64,000 bases of DNA from Isoetes taiwanensis (taxonomy: Eukaryota > Streptophyta > Lycopodiopsida > Isoetales > Isoetaceae). Location: contig JAJEKV010000098.1 in NCBI GenBank assembly GCA_021234155.1, positions 1,013,596 to 1,077,595 of the forward strand, read 5' to 3'. The position numbers were made by a program, and so were the translations under genes. This document shows, one piece after another, positions 41,010 through 53,004 of this stretch. A model generated the notes under the pieces. It made no database searches, had not been told where the DNA came from, and worked only from the letters and a program-made list of their open reading frames with translations. Every line of letters begins with the position of its first letter. The stretch's first letter is position 1.

Positions 41010-42520
41010 TGGAAATCTAACCTTTAAACCCTAATTCAATTCTAGGGCTTAACTCTAATATTAAAAAGGGCTAAAATGTAATTGTAAATTAGTTAATATT
41101 AGCCAACCCGAGCGCCACCTGGCCCAAATCGGTCAGCAAGGGAGAGTTACTAACTTGGGACCCAATTGTTTTTATACCCCCATTTGCCCCACCCGATGGG
41201 CAATTGGAGATGAAGGGAGAGTGCCCAACCCTGAGAAGCCGCTCGACCGCTCCAAACCTGTATGATGGCTAATCTTAGGATGCGGTTAGCTATGGTTCCA
41301 AGTTAGTACATGTGGGCTAGCTTAGTTGTGATTCTAGTAGGTTAGTGCTCGCTGTGCTTCTTGCTTATCTCTCGATGCGATTATTGGAACCCCTTGTTCG
41401 ATAGTTGTAACCGTTTCTCAACTATTGAATATGCTCAGGATGGATGGATGGATGGATGTATCTTTTGGTGTAGTATCAGCTATTAGTCTTCCGTAAAGTG
41501 GATTAAGGGGGGGTAGAGACCCTCTCGTGGGCTCATGTTATTAAAGGTGCCCTTAGTATCTTCCATAGTACCTGCTAATTGGGCGTACCGTGCGTAATGC
41601 GAGCCCACCGGGTCATATATGGTACCGGGCTAGGCACTGCATAAGGAACACAAGCAGAAGTGGAGGTGGGTCTTGTACCTAACATAAAAGGCTCCCTGAC
41701 TCCTATAGCGAAGCTAGGACTCGAGCAGGGCTTGGCCACGAGAGGGCCTGCATGGGTCCTGACACTGGTGGGAAGGTGTGACCAGTGATGGGGCACCTTA
41801 AAATTTTGAGTAGATTAGGGCGAAAAGCTTTCCTGCACGGGATGCGGGGTTTTTAGATGCGCACGATTCTCTAGCTCGCCCCATGGAGCCACCGTGGATT
41901 CTGGAAGGACGCTTTCCCTCGACCTCGCCCACCTGACCGACTTCATGAACCCCGGAGTAGGCTCAAGCAGTGGTGATGCCTCGAAATTGGCTCCTGGGGA
42001 GGTTATAGCTTACCATAGCGTGAATTGACCCATCCGGCAGCGTGTACTGTGGAGGGGCGATGGAGGACAAAACCCTAGCCAATGTTCTATGCCAGCCAAC
42101 GCCATGTCAAGATTCCCCGCCCGCTGATCTCTTGAGGCCTAGCCGCCACGATCCTCACCGGAGTCTCAACCGGGTAGAACCAAGGTTTGGGGTGCTTTAG
42201 GTTTAGATGTATATTCTTTGCCTGGTATTTGATGTGGATATGCTACCCTTCTCGAGGTGGTTACATATTTATATGTGATTTGCGCCGGTAAGCACCCTGT
42301 ATTCACGCCTTAATTTAGGAGCCCCATTGAAGGCGCGGCCTAATGACTCTCTTCTGGTGGTTCCTTCTTCGCATCATATTATAGATGGCCCGGAATAGAC
42401 CTGGAGGTTCCGCCATGGCGAAGTTGGTCGCCACATGGGAGGGAAAAGTCTCCTCGGGTATGCATACGTCCGGTGGTCGATATGCGTTCAGTGTGAGCCG
42501 CCACAAAGGCATATCGTAGC
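41010..42520. repeat. long repeat, copy 1
   Basis: Landmarks in order: CTAGGGCTTAACTCTAATATT; CCCCATTTGCCCCA; TCAACTATTGAATATGCTCA with GGAT microsatellite; ATCTTCCATAGTACC; GTGACCAGTGATGGGGCACC; CTCGCCCCATGGAGCCACCG; CAGCCAACGCCATGTCAAGA; and GGAGCCCCATTGAAGGCG. The same order recurs at 43.1-45.7 kb. Non-coding. Confidence 0.75.
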
Positions 42521-43139
42521 CATGATTTTGGTGGACCGTATCATGGTGACGCCATGTCTAACTCGCTAGACCGCTTAGAAGTAGAAGACCTCCAATGAAA
42601 AGTACACCAAATCCATAAGTAGATGAGTTTGGCCTGGCATGTGAGGATTGAGCTAGGTAAGTAGAAAATCAAAAATTCCCTTTTGTGTGAAGTTATGTTG
42701 GTTTTCTTGCACGTACCTTCTTCTGGTGCCACAAACTCTCTAGAAACCCTGGATTAAGGGCGATTTTTGTTCCACAAGGCCCGAACATCCTAATTGGCTT
42801 AGAACACCTTTTGGCCGACGAAAAATGGGGAAAACCAGAGAGAAAATTCAAAAATAGGCGCACTTGGGTAAAAACGTTTTCTTTTTTTCGATTCTAAACT
42901 CAAAATCCCCAAGTCCGTTCTATTTTGACCAAGCGTTGACTCTTTAAAAAAAATTCCTTTTCCTACTAATGCTTTGAACTCAGGACTCCTACCTCCAACC
43001 CAACACTCTTTCCATTTTACAACTCTCTTTATGTGAGATATATATGCTTTTATCCCTTTGTTATACATATTTAATGCTCCCTGTTTTATCCAGCTAGCGT
43101 AGCTCTTTAAGCAAAAGGTACATCATGGGATTGAACCCT

Positions 43140-44202
43140 GACCTTCAAAAAATTCCAAGCCAACGCCATGTCAAGATTCTCGTCTCGCTGATCTCTTGAG
43201 GCTCAGCCGCCACTGACCTCACTGAGTTCCGAACTGGTAGAACCATGGGTTTGGGGGTGTTTTCTTAGGTTTAGATGCATATTCTTGGCCGCTGGTATTT
43301 GATGGATATGCTACCCCGAGGTGGTTATTTATATGTGATTTATGCTGTGTAAGCAACTCCTGTATTCACGCCCACGGAGCCCCATTGAAGGCGTAATGTA
43401 ATGACCTTCTCGTCCTTCTTCTTCGCATCATATTATAGATGGTCCTAATAGACGGAGGGTTCGCCATGGCGAGTTAGTCGCCATGGGAGGGGAAAGTCTC
43501 GTATAGCACCGGTGGGTCGTGAGTATGTCTGTGGAGCCACAAATTTAGGGCTTAACCTAATATTAAAAGGGCTAAATACCAAAATTATTAATATTAGCCA
43601 ACCCTGAGTCAGCCACCGCCCAAATCGATCGGGCAAGCGGGAGAGTTACTAACTTGGGACCCAAATTGGGGTTTTGTACCCCCATTTGCCCCAATTCTAT
43701 TTGGGCAAATTGGAGATGAAGCGCGAGAGGTGTCACCAACCCCGAGAAGCTGTTCGACCGCTCCAAAATGTGAAGGATGGCGAATTCTGAGGGGATGGTG
43801 GAGCTAGCTATGGTTCCTAAGTAGTACATAGTTAGCTTAGTTAGATTCTAGTAGGTTGCGTCACTGGCCGCTTCTTTTGCTTATCTCTTGATGATTATTA
43901 ACCCTGTTTGATAGTTAGAACCTTCTCAACTATTGAATATGCTCAGGATGGATGGATGGATGTATCTTTGGTAGTATCGCCATTAGTCTCCTTCCGTGAA
44001 AGTGTGGGATTAAGGGGGTAGAGACCTCGTGGCCCATGTTATTAGTATGCTCCTAGTATCTTCCATAGTACCAAGTAATTGCGCCTGTGCACAAGAGCCA
44101 CCACCGTCATAGATGCTATGGTAATCGGGCTAGCACCGCATAAGGAACACAAAGGTGAAGTGGAGGTGGGGCCCTTGCACGCAACATAAAAAAGGCCCTC
44201 GA
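43140..44202. repeat. long repeat, copy 2 (end of one unit joined to start of the next)
   Basis: Starts inside the unit (AAGCCAACGCCATGTCAAGA, 43157-43176) and runs to the unit end (GAGCCACAAA). It then joins directly to a new unit start (TTTAGGGCTTAACCTAATATT at 43545) and continues to the MITE at 44203. The end-to-start junction shows the units were once tandem. Confidence 0.7.
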
Positions 44203-44819
44203 CCTAAGTTCAAAGCATCTTAAGAGAGATGCTAGATGCATAATATCTAAAGAATCTGTGCATCGGGCATCTAAATTTAAGATGTAATAAGATGTGCGCT
44301 CTAAAGAAAATTTAAAATTATTGAAAAAAACCTTCAATCCATTGCGCTTTAGATACCTTTGATCTATGGGGACTTTTAACTAAAACACGTATTTGTATGA
44401 ATAATAGAAGAGAAAAATGTTACGCATCTTGCTATTACGTGCTTCGGTCATAATCCTTTTATGCCTTTTGCGTGCCCCCATGACCTCACGAAAAGAACTT
44501 TTTCTTGTTGCATACCTTCCTACCCCCGATGCAAATCCTCGGGTTCTGCTCACCTCGTGAAAGACCCTTATAGACTCGTGATTGTCACCGCCTCCATCAC
44601 AACAGAGCTTTGAAGAAAAAAAATAGTTATAAGGAGGCCAAAGAGGCAAACAAATTGCTACTTATTTTAGGTCAACGGGTTCCGCATAATCTAATTCAAG
44701 TAAGCTTGGCAAAAAACATTTTTTGAAAAATAGGTAAAGTATCTATGTCGTGTGGGTGTCGGCGCGCACACATCTACATCTAAGATCTATCTTAAGATGC
44801 GACATCTTACAAACTTAGC
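44203..44819. mobile_element. MITE-like insertion with imperfect TIRs
   Basis: Left end CTAAGTTCAAAGCATCTTAAGAG and right end (inverted) CTAAGTTTGTAAGATGTCGC then ATCTTAAGATAGAT form imperfect terminal inverted repeats. The paralogous position in copy 1 (about 41690-41712, GGCTCCCTGACTCCTATAGC) lacks it, giving an empty site. No coding sequence is recognised. Confidence 0.6.
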
Positions 44820-45655
44820 CCGGGACTCTTATAGCTAGACCTGATAAATGGCCACGAGGGCCGGTATGGGTCCGGACACTCCCCTCGGGTGGGAAGGTGT
44901 GACCCGTGATGGGGCACCTTTGCACTTTGAGTAGATTTCTTAGGGCGGTAAGTCAGCCGCGATGCGGGTCGGGCCGGGAGCGCGCACGCATTCTCTAGCT
45001 CGCCCCATGGAGCCACCGCGGATTCTCGAAGGACGCTCGACCGCCTCATCTGGAACACCGGGACTTCATGAACCCCTCGAGTAGGCTCACAGGTGATGCC
45101 TCGACCGCTACGCCTCCTGGCGGCTATAGCGACGCCATACGGAATTGACCCATCCGCAAAGTGTGCACAGAGGGGCGGATGGAGTGGACAACCCTAGCCA
45201 ATGTTCTATGCCAGCCAACGCCATGTCAAGATTCCTCCGTCTCACGATCTCTTGAGGCTCAGCCGCCGGGCCGACCAATTTATTCTGAACCGGGTAGGAA
45301 CCATGGGTTTGGGGTGTTTTCTCTCTTTAGGTTTATGCATATTCTTTTGCCGTTGGTATTTGATGGATATGCCACCCTTCGAGGTGGTTATTTATATGTG
45401 ATTATGCGCGTGTGCTAACCCTTGTATTCACGCTCGCCGACGTAGGAGCCCCATTGAAGGCGCAATAATGACTCTTCGGGTGAACCTTCTTCTTCGTGCA
45501 TCATATTATAGATGGCCCTGGTCAGACGGAGGTTCTCGCTTCGCGGCGCAGTTGGTCGCCATGGGAGGTGTCCCCCGTGATGTATACCCCAGGGTCGATA
45601 TGTCTCGTGAGCCGCCACATGCCACGACCGAGTCACATTGGTCGCCATAATTGAT
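44820..45655. repeat. long repeat, copy 3 (rest of the unit)
   Basis: Resumes at GGGACTCTTATAGCTAGACC and contains GTGACCCGTGATGGGGCACC, CTCGCCCCATGGAGCCACCG, CAGCCAACGCCATGTCAAGA and GGAGCCCCATTGAAGGCG, ending against the gypsy integrase. Confidence 0.7.
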
Positions 45656-48350
45656 ATGAATGGCTTACCTCCCTTGGTGCCGTTATATACAACCCACCAA
45701 GTGATATATTCATCCCACTTTGATGGTTTGTTCCAGACATAGTTCCTCAACATGTCTTTTAATATCATGTTGGTTCACCGCCCCATCAGCTTTGAGGATG
45801 ATATGCATGTGCCTATGGACAATTTTGTCTCTGATGGTGTTGAAGAGATATTTCCGCACGCTGGCGAACTCGTCCCTAATAAAGATGATCTCCCCATGGC
45901 ATTCTCAGGGAGCTCCAAAAATCTCTTTCGTGAAAAAGAACGCGCAGAGGTGTCGGCTCGCGTGGTTGTGCCATCTTGACAACTTGTCGCACTACAACCA
46001 TCAAAGCAGCCTTTGCCCCTTTGTGTTTTGGGAAGCCCCGTTATGAAGTTCATGCTATCACCTCCCCATTGCATTTGGGACCGCTAGGAGGTTCTGTGCA
46101 CTCCCCGGCATTTGAAGTTGTTCTCGCTTACTTCTTGGCATAGTTGACACTTAAGTGGATATATCTCAAGACTGGCTTCATCATACCGCCAAGAGGAAGA
46201 AGCTTACTTTTATCTCAAGTAGGTTTTCATGAATCTAGCGTATTCTGGCCATTGCTATTGTATGCGGTCATGGAGGATCAACTTCTAACTCCTCGATGCC
46301 TCCTCGCCGTCCTGATAATTTATTTTTATAATAGAGGAGGTTACCTTCTCTTTTGAAATGTTTGAAGGTCTCCCTTTCTTTGTCTGTTATTGCCTCCTTT
46401 GAAAGGCTTGCCGAGGCTTCCTTGAAGTCCTTGTCTGTTGGCAATGTTTCTTCTATTTTTTTGCCAAACTCATTAGTGAATGTTGATATGGCATTGCAAT
46501 GGACTCTTGTTGTCAAAGGGTGCCTTGAGAGAGCGTCTGCAACTACGTTAAGCTTTGTTGGTTTGTATACTATCTCAAACTCGTATTCTTCTAGGAATTC
46601 CATCCATTGCCTCTGCCTTAGGTTGAGATGTGATTGGGTGAAAATATACTGGAGACTTTGGTGGTCTCTGCTTTGCCGAACTTCTCCCCTAACAAGTAGT
46701 GCTCTCCGCATTTTGTAATGCTCTTACAATCAGCGTAAGAGTTTCATCATGGGTGGGATAGCGCATCTCGGCATCATTCACCTTCCTTGAGTCATAAGCT
46801 ATGACCCTTTTTTCTTGCATTAAGACTGCTCTAGTTGCATTTTTGCTACCGTCAGTTGCGATCAATTTATGTTTGTCTGACATCGGCAGTGTTAAGACTG
46901 GGGCAGTTGTTAATGCTTCTTTCAATTTTTCAAATCTTGCTTGTGCTTTCTTGTGCAATGCTATACCTAGTCTTTGACCTTTTCTACTTTAATGAAATCT
47001 ATCAATAGGGCTGCTATCTTTGCAAAGTTCTTGACAAATTTCCTGTAATATCCTGCTAAACCCAAGAAGCTTCTCACCTCGTGAACGTTTTTCAGTGGTG
47101 GCCATTCAAACCGAATCTTTGCAGGATCAGTAGAGATGCCTTATTATGTGACCCAAATACTCTACCCTTTTGGTAGCGAAGTGGCACTTGGATAGCTTCG
47201 TATAGAGTTGATATCTCCTCAGCTTCTCAAATACCTTCTTTAATTGTTGGATGTGCTCTTCTAAGGAGTTCATATACATCAAGATGTCATCGAAGAAAAC
47301 AATGACAAATGTGTCTAGGAACTCACGAAAGATGTCATTCATGAGTCTCATGAAGGTATCTTGTTCTGAAGGCAGTTTTGTGGATGTCTTCTTCGTATGC
47401 CCCATCCAAATGGCATCACTGTGAACTCATAGTGGCCATATCTTTTTCTGAAGGCAGTTTTGTGGATGTCTTCTTTCTTAATTCTGATCTGATGGTATTC
47501 CGATCTGAAATCTATTTTGGAGTAAGGCATATTTGTTTTTATAGTGTGCTTGTATAATTGACGATAGTCAATGCACATCCTCAAGCTTCCATCCTTTTTC
47601 TTAACGAATAAGATGGGTGCCCCGAATGGGGAGATACTAGGTCTTAGAAATCCTAGGTCGAATAATAGCTCATGCACCGCTTTTAACCTCACCTCGAAAT
47701 AAGCCATTCTATAGGGCGTCTTACTTGTGGGTTTCGTGCCTGGTTCAAGTGCTATTTCACACTCGACTCCTCTAATGAGGAACTTCCTTGATCTCATCCA
47801 AAAAAAGATCGTGGAATTCCTTCACCAGCTTAGCTACTTGCCTCGGTAATTTGCTCAATATTTTGTCCTCTTTTTCCTTCTTTGACTCTGGTTCTTTGAT
47901 TTCTAGCTTGAAGATGTAGGCTACTTGCTCACTTCTTAAGCTCTTAAGTAGTTTCTTAGTGGATATACATTGCATGATTGGGGTAACCTCGTTATCTGTT
48001 ATCTCAATTATGTTTGGGTGCTGTTAGTGTCACCTTCTGCTTTTCGCAATCAATTATGACTCTAGCTTGCCCAAGGTACTCCATTTTTATGATCAGATCA
48101 TACTTGCCAATATTCATGACCTCTTCTCCTATTTTAATGTTAATGCCTGGCAAGTCTATGTTAAAATTGATTCTTTTCCTTGTTGTATGGCGGATACTCC
48201 CGGCTAAGCCAAGACTACCTACTAGGTTTGACTTAGGCTTTCAACTTCAAGATTTTCTACCATTAATACTTGAAGCAATGTTGTGAGTGCTCCCTCGTGG
48301 TTCATGAGTACTATGAAGGATTTTACAACTCGTAGCAATATATTCTCACT
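45655..48350 (-). pseudogene. gypsy (Ty3) pol: protease, RT, RNase H, integrase
   Basis: From the right on the minus strand. Protease-like IGKYDLIIKMEYLGQARVII (about 48060-48150). [42 protein letters not shown] and, after shifts, FVIVFFDDILMYMNSLEEH (FDD active site, about 47300) and KCHFATKRVEYLGHII. RNase H: KHKLIATDGSKNATRAVLMQ, RQWMEFLEEYEFEIVYKPTK and NVVADALSRHPL. Integrase: CQLCQEVSENNFKC, DSMNFITGLPKTQRGKG, then frameshifted core, ending MLRNYVWNKPSKWDEYI at 45700. No gag was found to the right. Many frameshifts; dead. Confidence 0.85.
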
Positions 48351-49640
48351 TGCCGATGGTTCTATTACTTTCAATCATCCTATCCTACTCCCAAGACAAA
48401 AAGCCTTCTCAATGGCATTTAAGACTATTTGGAGTGCCATAGCTATTATGTTGGTTTAACTACACAGTTTTAACATATGAATTCCATGTGTTTGTGTCTT
48501 CTCCCCAAGACATTATCTCTTTATTTGGAATGCCATTATATTGGCCCTGAAGCAAGCTGACATCGCAATGATATTCAGCTAGAAGGGCAAGCATTAGACA
48601 CTACCCATCACACTAGAGCTTTATCCAAAAGAAGCATGATTTGAACTAGATGGCACCATTAGTAGTTAGCCTACATTTTTGGATACAATCCAAGACATTT
48701 TATTGTATGGAGTGACATTGGTCATAAAAGGATATAGACAACTTCAATACGCAAACACTTTAAGTTGCACAAAATAGAATCACTACTGGTTTATATTCTA
48801 CATGATTAATCTAAAATATAGCAAAAGCCACTACTAAAGAAATGGTACTAATCCAAGTAGGCTAACTATTATACAAAACTATGGTAACAAACTAAAATAA
48901 TAAATCATAAGTAAGAACTATGTTATATAACTATCGATACACATTAATTCATCAAGTAACTTTTCTTTATTAGAGTGGTTCCATGTGACAAGTGCTGGGA
49001 TAAATAGATATAACAGTTAATTTTTAGAAGTCGTGAGATATACAAGTATTATCAAGAAAAAGGTATATTGGTGTGAAATACAATTTACAACTGCAATATG
49101 TCGATGCATTGGTAGTAGGACCCTTTTTCCACAGCAGTTGCAAAATAGGATTGTCATATATAATACATGACAGTATTTGTGACTTCAGGGCAAAAGATAC
49201 GACACACAAATTTACACTTTCTTTTCCACTGCATAGTGCATTTTCGTAGCCATAAAATATGACATCAATAAAATACTAGTGGAAAACCACTACAAAATAA
49301 GACACACGCCTTTTATTTTAGCAAGGCTATATTTTCAAATAAGACTACTTGTCTTAATTTATAGTAGTATCCTAACCTATTCTTTTGAACCTAAATAGTG
49401 CTATACTGCTAATGGAAAATGACTTTCTTTTAGGGCAATAGGTGGCCAAACCTCATTTGTTAAAATATGTGACTTTTAGAAATAAGACTATTGTGGAAAA
49501 AGAGCCTAAGATATCGGAACCTCAATGCATTGGCAATAATAAGGTACAGGAACTCCAATGCATTGGCATTGAGATCCTGGAACTTCAATATGTGAGCATA
49601 TATCCATGTACATATCTTGGTATATACTGATTGATTGAGC
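48351..49640. other. AT-rich region, no recognisable gene
   Basis: Short frames only. It would be the 5' part (gag, 5' LTR) of the gypsy element if that were complete, but no gag motif or LTR matching the 38.4-39.6 kb region was recognised. Confidence 0.5.
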
Positions 49641-49906
49641 TTCCGGAGGAGCCCTTTTCATCCTCCTCCCACTTTTTGTAGACTAAATCCATCTACTTTT
49701 CTTCTTCTTCTTCTTGGATCCTTCCCTTGCTGCTTTGCATGCCTTACCTCCGCGCTTAGGGCTATGGTCCCATCAATCCACCAATGCCATGCTAATACTT
49801 TGGGGTTGTTAATCAACAAGCAAACTGTCATTCCATGCTCATAGTTATGAAGACAAGAAAACAAGCAAATCCGAATCCACACAATTAGTAAGTACTTCTG
49901 GTACAA
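49640..49906 (-). CDS. unrecognised exon-like ORF
   Basis: A minus-strand frame contains LAWHWWIDGTIALSAEVR and a basic run DPRRRRRKVDGF. It lies immediately downstream (in minus orientation) of LINE-D and of the lectin-like fragment at 50.6 kb. The plus-strand region 55500-55570, downstream of the paralogous fragment, has weakly similar DNA (CATCATTGGTGGGATCGG). It may therefore belong to the same duplicated unit. Function unknown. Confidence 0.25.
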
Positions 49907-49956
49907 AGTTGTTAAAGTTAAAGCAGTTAGTTAAAGAAAAGAAAAAGAAAAGAAAA

Positions 49957-50539
49957 GAATAGAATAGGAATAGAATAGAATAGAATAGAATATGATTTTA
50001 TCGCCCACGGAAACTAACCGCCTATGGGACTGGCAAGAGAGAGCAGCAAAGCGTGATACTACCAGGGATTAAAAAACCCTCACCCGGCGGTTTCGAGGGA
50101 AAACCTTAGTAGCAATACCTGATGCCGCACATACCGCATGCTTATACATAAATCACAAGTGCTGCTCGAAAGTTACCGCCTTATTGTGGGGCATAACTGA
50201 AGTCCTACAGATCCATTACGCCTCGAGGCATGATGCCAACAGTCATGTAGAGGTCGTCAAGAGCTTTTCCATGCGTGGCCCGGATGGGCATTGAATCCAA
50301 TCAGCATACCGAGCCTCGGATATGCTCTACCGACGCACTGAAGGCGGACTTTCTTTCATCCTCAATGGCTCGCTGGATGCAAAGACTGACACTGGCCCCT
50401 CACACGCTGCTCCCAAATCCATCTCCTCGCCTCAAATGCTAAGGTGGTGTGCACCCTCGCATGGTCGGAAGCAATCACTCCCCAAGGCTTTCATGGGTAG
50501 ATGGGTGCGCAGGTAGTGGTGTGGGCCCCTCGTGAGCAT
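49957..50539 (-). mobile_element. LINE-D: 0.6-kb truncated LINE copy
   Basis: 3' tail of GAATA repeats (49957-49992), GCCCACGGAAACTAACCGCC, hairpin at 50067-50105, then the C-terminal LINE region as far as GTGTGGGCCCCTCGTGAGCA, which matches LINE-B at 19261. It sits within AAAAG-type microsatellite on both sides. Confidence 0.8.
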
Positions 50540-50544
50540 AAGAT

Positions 50545-50619
50545 AAGAAAAGAAAAGAAAAGAAAAGAAAAGAAAAGAAAAGAAAAGAAAAGAAAAGAAA
50601 AGAAAAGAAAAGGAAAGAA
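50545..50619. repeat. (AAAAG)n microsatellite
   Basis: About 14 units of AAAAG. The same pentamer occurs at 49931-49956 on the other side of LINE-D, so the LINE either inserted into it or seeded it from its own simple-repeat tail. Confidence 0.9.
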
Positions 50620-50628
50620 GATACTTAC

Positions 50629-50938
50629 TTCATAGTCATATTCAAGTTCAAAGTAGACTTTCCAGATGAGGAAGGAGTAGGAGGAGGAGGGGGGTAGGAA
50701 GGGGAATAGCCAAAGTATATGCTGCCATAATTGTCCAATTTGAGGATGAGGTGGCTGCGACGGTAACTGTAATCAGGAGTCGGCTGTCCACCGCATGGTT
50801 TTCATTTGTTAACAACACGAGACAACCCCTGTAACGGGCCCATGGTAGACCGCCGGCATTCGGGGAATCCCTGAATGTGCCTGTATGCCCCCTCGGTGAC
50901 ACCCATAAAATGGGTAGAAGCTTAATTACCATAAACAT
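50629..50938 (-). pseudogene. lectin-like fragment, copy C
   Basis: The minus strand encodes GCLVLLTNENHAVDSRLL in one frame and, after a shift, LDNYGSIYFGYSPSYPPPPP, matching the plus-strand copy at 54827-55348. It ends at a strong donor TATGAA|GTAAGTATC. The signal-peptide half is missing. The L-L-x-N-x-NHAV...L-L-D-x-YG pattern is reminiscent of bulb-type (G-type) lectin domains, with low confidence. Confidence 0.45.
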
Positions 50939-51826
50939 CTAGACTCGCTTTGCCCAAATTTGGCTAAGGCATGCCTGCTAGGAACGCCACAGCTTGGTAT
51001 CGCAGCAATGTTGATCTTGGGAGTTGACATGGCAAACTCCAGAGTAAGTTGAGATCGTGGAATTATGATGCTAATGGTTTTTCTTTTAGAGACATCAAGA
51101 GATGGTATCCCCTCGTGAGAGAGTGAGCAAAGACCGGAGGCTTGGTGGTTAGCAATAAAATGTAAGGGAGAATTCTATGTGTTTATGCAGCGCAACTTTT
51201 GGACAATGTTAGGTACAAGCCTTGTAGTTTATGAATACATGATCATGATACTTTATAAGGATTTGAGAAGTGCTTGATCTATGATAGACCCATGAGGACA
51301 TGGGTTAATTTTTAGAAGGAGATCAGAATACCAAGTTACTGATAAGTCAATATATTTTATATATGTATATTATTACGGCATGGCTGCCAACATTAGGTTT
51401 TGCCTTTGGTTGCGCCGCATACGAAGGCGAAAGTGTTTGGGAGCCCGAAAGTTATCAGCGGCCGCACTGGTTATCCTTTTCGCGATTTCGGAAAGATATT
51501 TGCCGCTTTCGGAATGCCTGACGAACGCCCAGTATGCAAAGGCGACAGGAGCGCTGAGCCACTGACGCACATGAATAGCCGTTGTGCTTTCACTCTTCGG
51601 TGCTGATATTCGAGCCTGAAGGTCAATCGCTCAGCAGTCTGCAGTGCCCAGCCATTACCAGGCCTGCTTAACCCCGAAATATGACGTCACGACAGTTTCA
51701 GCATCCCCGGACGTGACACGATGGCACTCTGAGACTATAAGGTTAGAGAAGGTTGGTCGCTGATTGGAAATAGCTCTTGTGGGCTGATTTCTAAATGCTG
51801 AATATTGCTGCTTAGGCAATTACGCC

Positions 51827-52087
51827 ATGGAAACTTGGCTGGAGACCATTACCGCAGTTTTCAATGCCATTTTGTGCCACGCTATGCTTCGCTGCCTGTG
51901 TTTTGCTTGCCGTCGCATGTCAATTTTGTTGCATGTTCTAACAGGCAACCAGTACTGCGATTTACTATTTCAGCCAGGCATCGAGCACGAAAGAATGTAC
52001 CCAAGTAAAAAGAATATGATTGTTTCACACTGTTCAACTACGGTAAATTCTGGCGATCAGACAAAAGTGTCTTTCAAGCCTGGCTGA
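51827..52087 (+). CDS. small Cys-rich hydrophobic ORF, copy A
   Basis: ATG at 51827 opens 86 codons: METWLETITAVFNAILC, a Cys-rich hydrophobic stretch (LRCLCFACRR), then a polar tail. The first 120 bp and about 100 bp upstream are shared, inverted, with 53004-53125. The region is GC-richer than its surroundings. No family recognised. Confidence 0.3.
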   Translation: METWLETITAVFNAILCHAMLRCLCFACRRMSILLHVLTGNQYCDLLFQPGIEHERMYPSKKNMIVSHCSTTVNSGDQTKVSFKPG

Positions 52088-52803
52088 AGATGGGTGCCAA
52101 CGCAGCCCAGCACGCCAGAGAGCCATGCCGGCATCGCCAGTCGCTCACATGCGGGACGGGAAATGGGGAGCTGTTGTTGTCGGGCGATTGCTGGAGACAG
52201 ATGTCTCAAGAGCTGGTGCCAGTGAGTCATGTGAGTAACGCGGCTGGTGTTATTTAAAGCACCGCTATTGAGTTGCCATCACGATGTACGCATCGCAAAT
52301 CCTTATGACCTTGGATGTGATATGATAAATTTATGAATTTGTTATCAGAAGAATTAAATCTTCCCTTTCAATTGAGCTACAAGGTTCACCGAGTTCAATC
52401 GCTCATTGAGTCCTGACCGTCATTGATGTAGCTCCAATAGCATTCTCATGCTATAGCCATCGCTTAGAAACCCCAAGCTTCACACATGACTCTCCTTGTA
52501 CCACGCGGACCCGCCTCAATCTCTGCTAATAATCCTTGATGTCTCCGCTATCCCCATTTCAAGATCCACATGTGAACTTGATGTCGAAATCCTTGATGTG
52601 CCTAGGGGTCGCTGATGCTCTTAAGATCCGTAAGTTAGGCTACTTCTTCCACATTAGCCCCATCTCCATGAGCTAAGAAAGATACTTTATCCCAACTCTT
52701 AGAATTTTACCATAGTTAGACAATTAATCAAACAATGCATATTCTAATACTACTTATGATTATCTCCGCTACCTCTTCATGCTCCCATCTCTCACTGCTA
52801 AGC

Positions 52804-53004
52804 TCAAATGCAACCCAATTCCATCCATGTGTACTTAGTTTTATATTTAGACATGCAAAATAATCTGATAAAAGCAAAGATATACAAGACCAGCAAGCTA
52901 AAGCACAAAACACAAAATGAACAAAAACATAACGCGGAACACAAAATGGCATCGAGAGCTCTGCTGCCGATGAGATCCACCACTCGGTTTTTCAAAGTTT
53001 CCAT
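52804..53004 (-). CDS. small hydrophobic membrane-type ORF, copy B
   Basis: METLKNRVVDLIGSRALDAI is followed by a strongly hydrophobic Cys-rich helix (CFCSFCVLCFSLLVLYIFAF) and a short tail, 66 residues in all. A single transmembrane helix is likely. Partner of the inverted copy at 51827. Unrecognised family. Confidence 0.35.
   Translation of the reverse strand: METLKNRVVDLIGSRALDAILCSALCFCSFCVLCFSLLVLYIFAFIRLFCMSKYKTKYTWMELGCI

Larger units (their letters stand above)
40831..45655. other. 4.8-kb insertion splitting the gypsy integrase
   Basis: Everything between the two integrase halves is non-coding repeat: a hairpin near the left edge (40939-40971), three diverged copies or part-copies of a long repeat, and a MITE. 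No gene is recognised. It may be remains of one or more LTRs or of an unknown element. Confidence 0.55.

Noticed and set aside
51370-52250. GC-richer, prokaryote-looking stretch, considered as bacterial transfer or contamination
   Set aside because: No long open frame, no bacterial gene recognised, and part of it is an inverted duplicate of neighbouring plant DNA.
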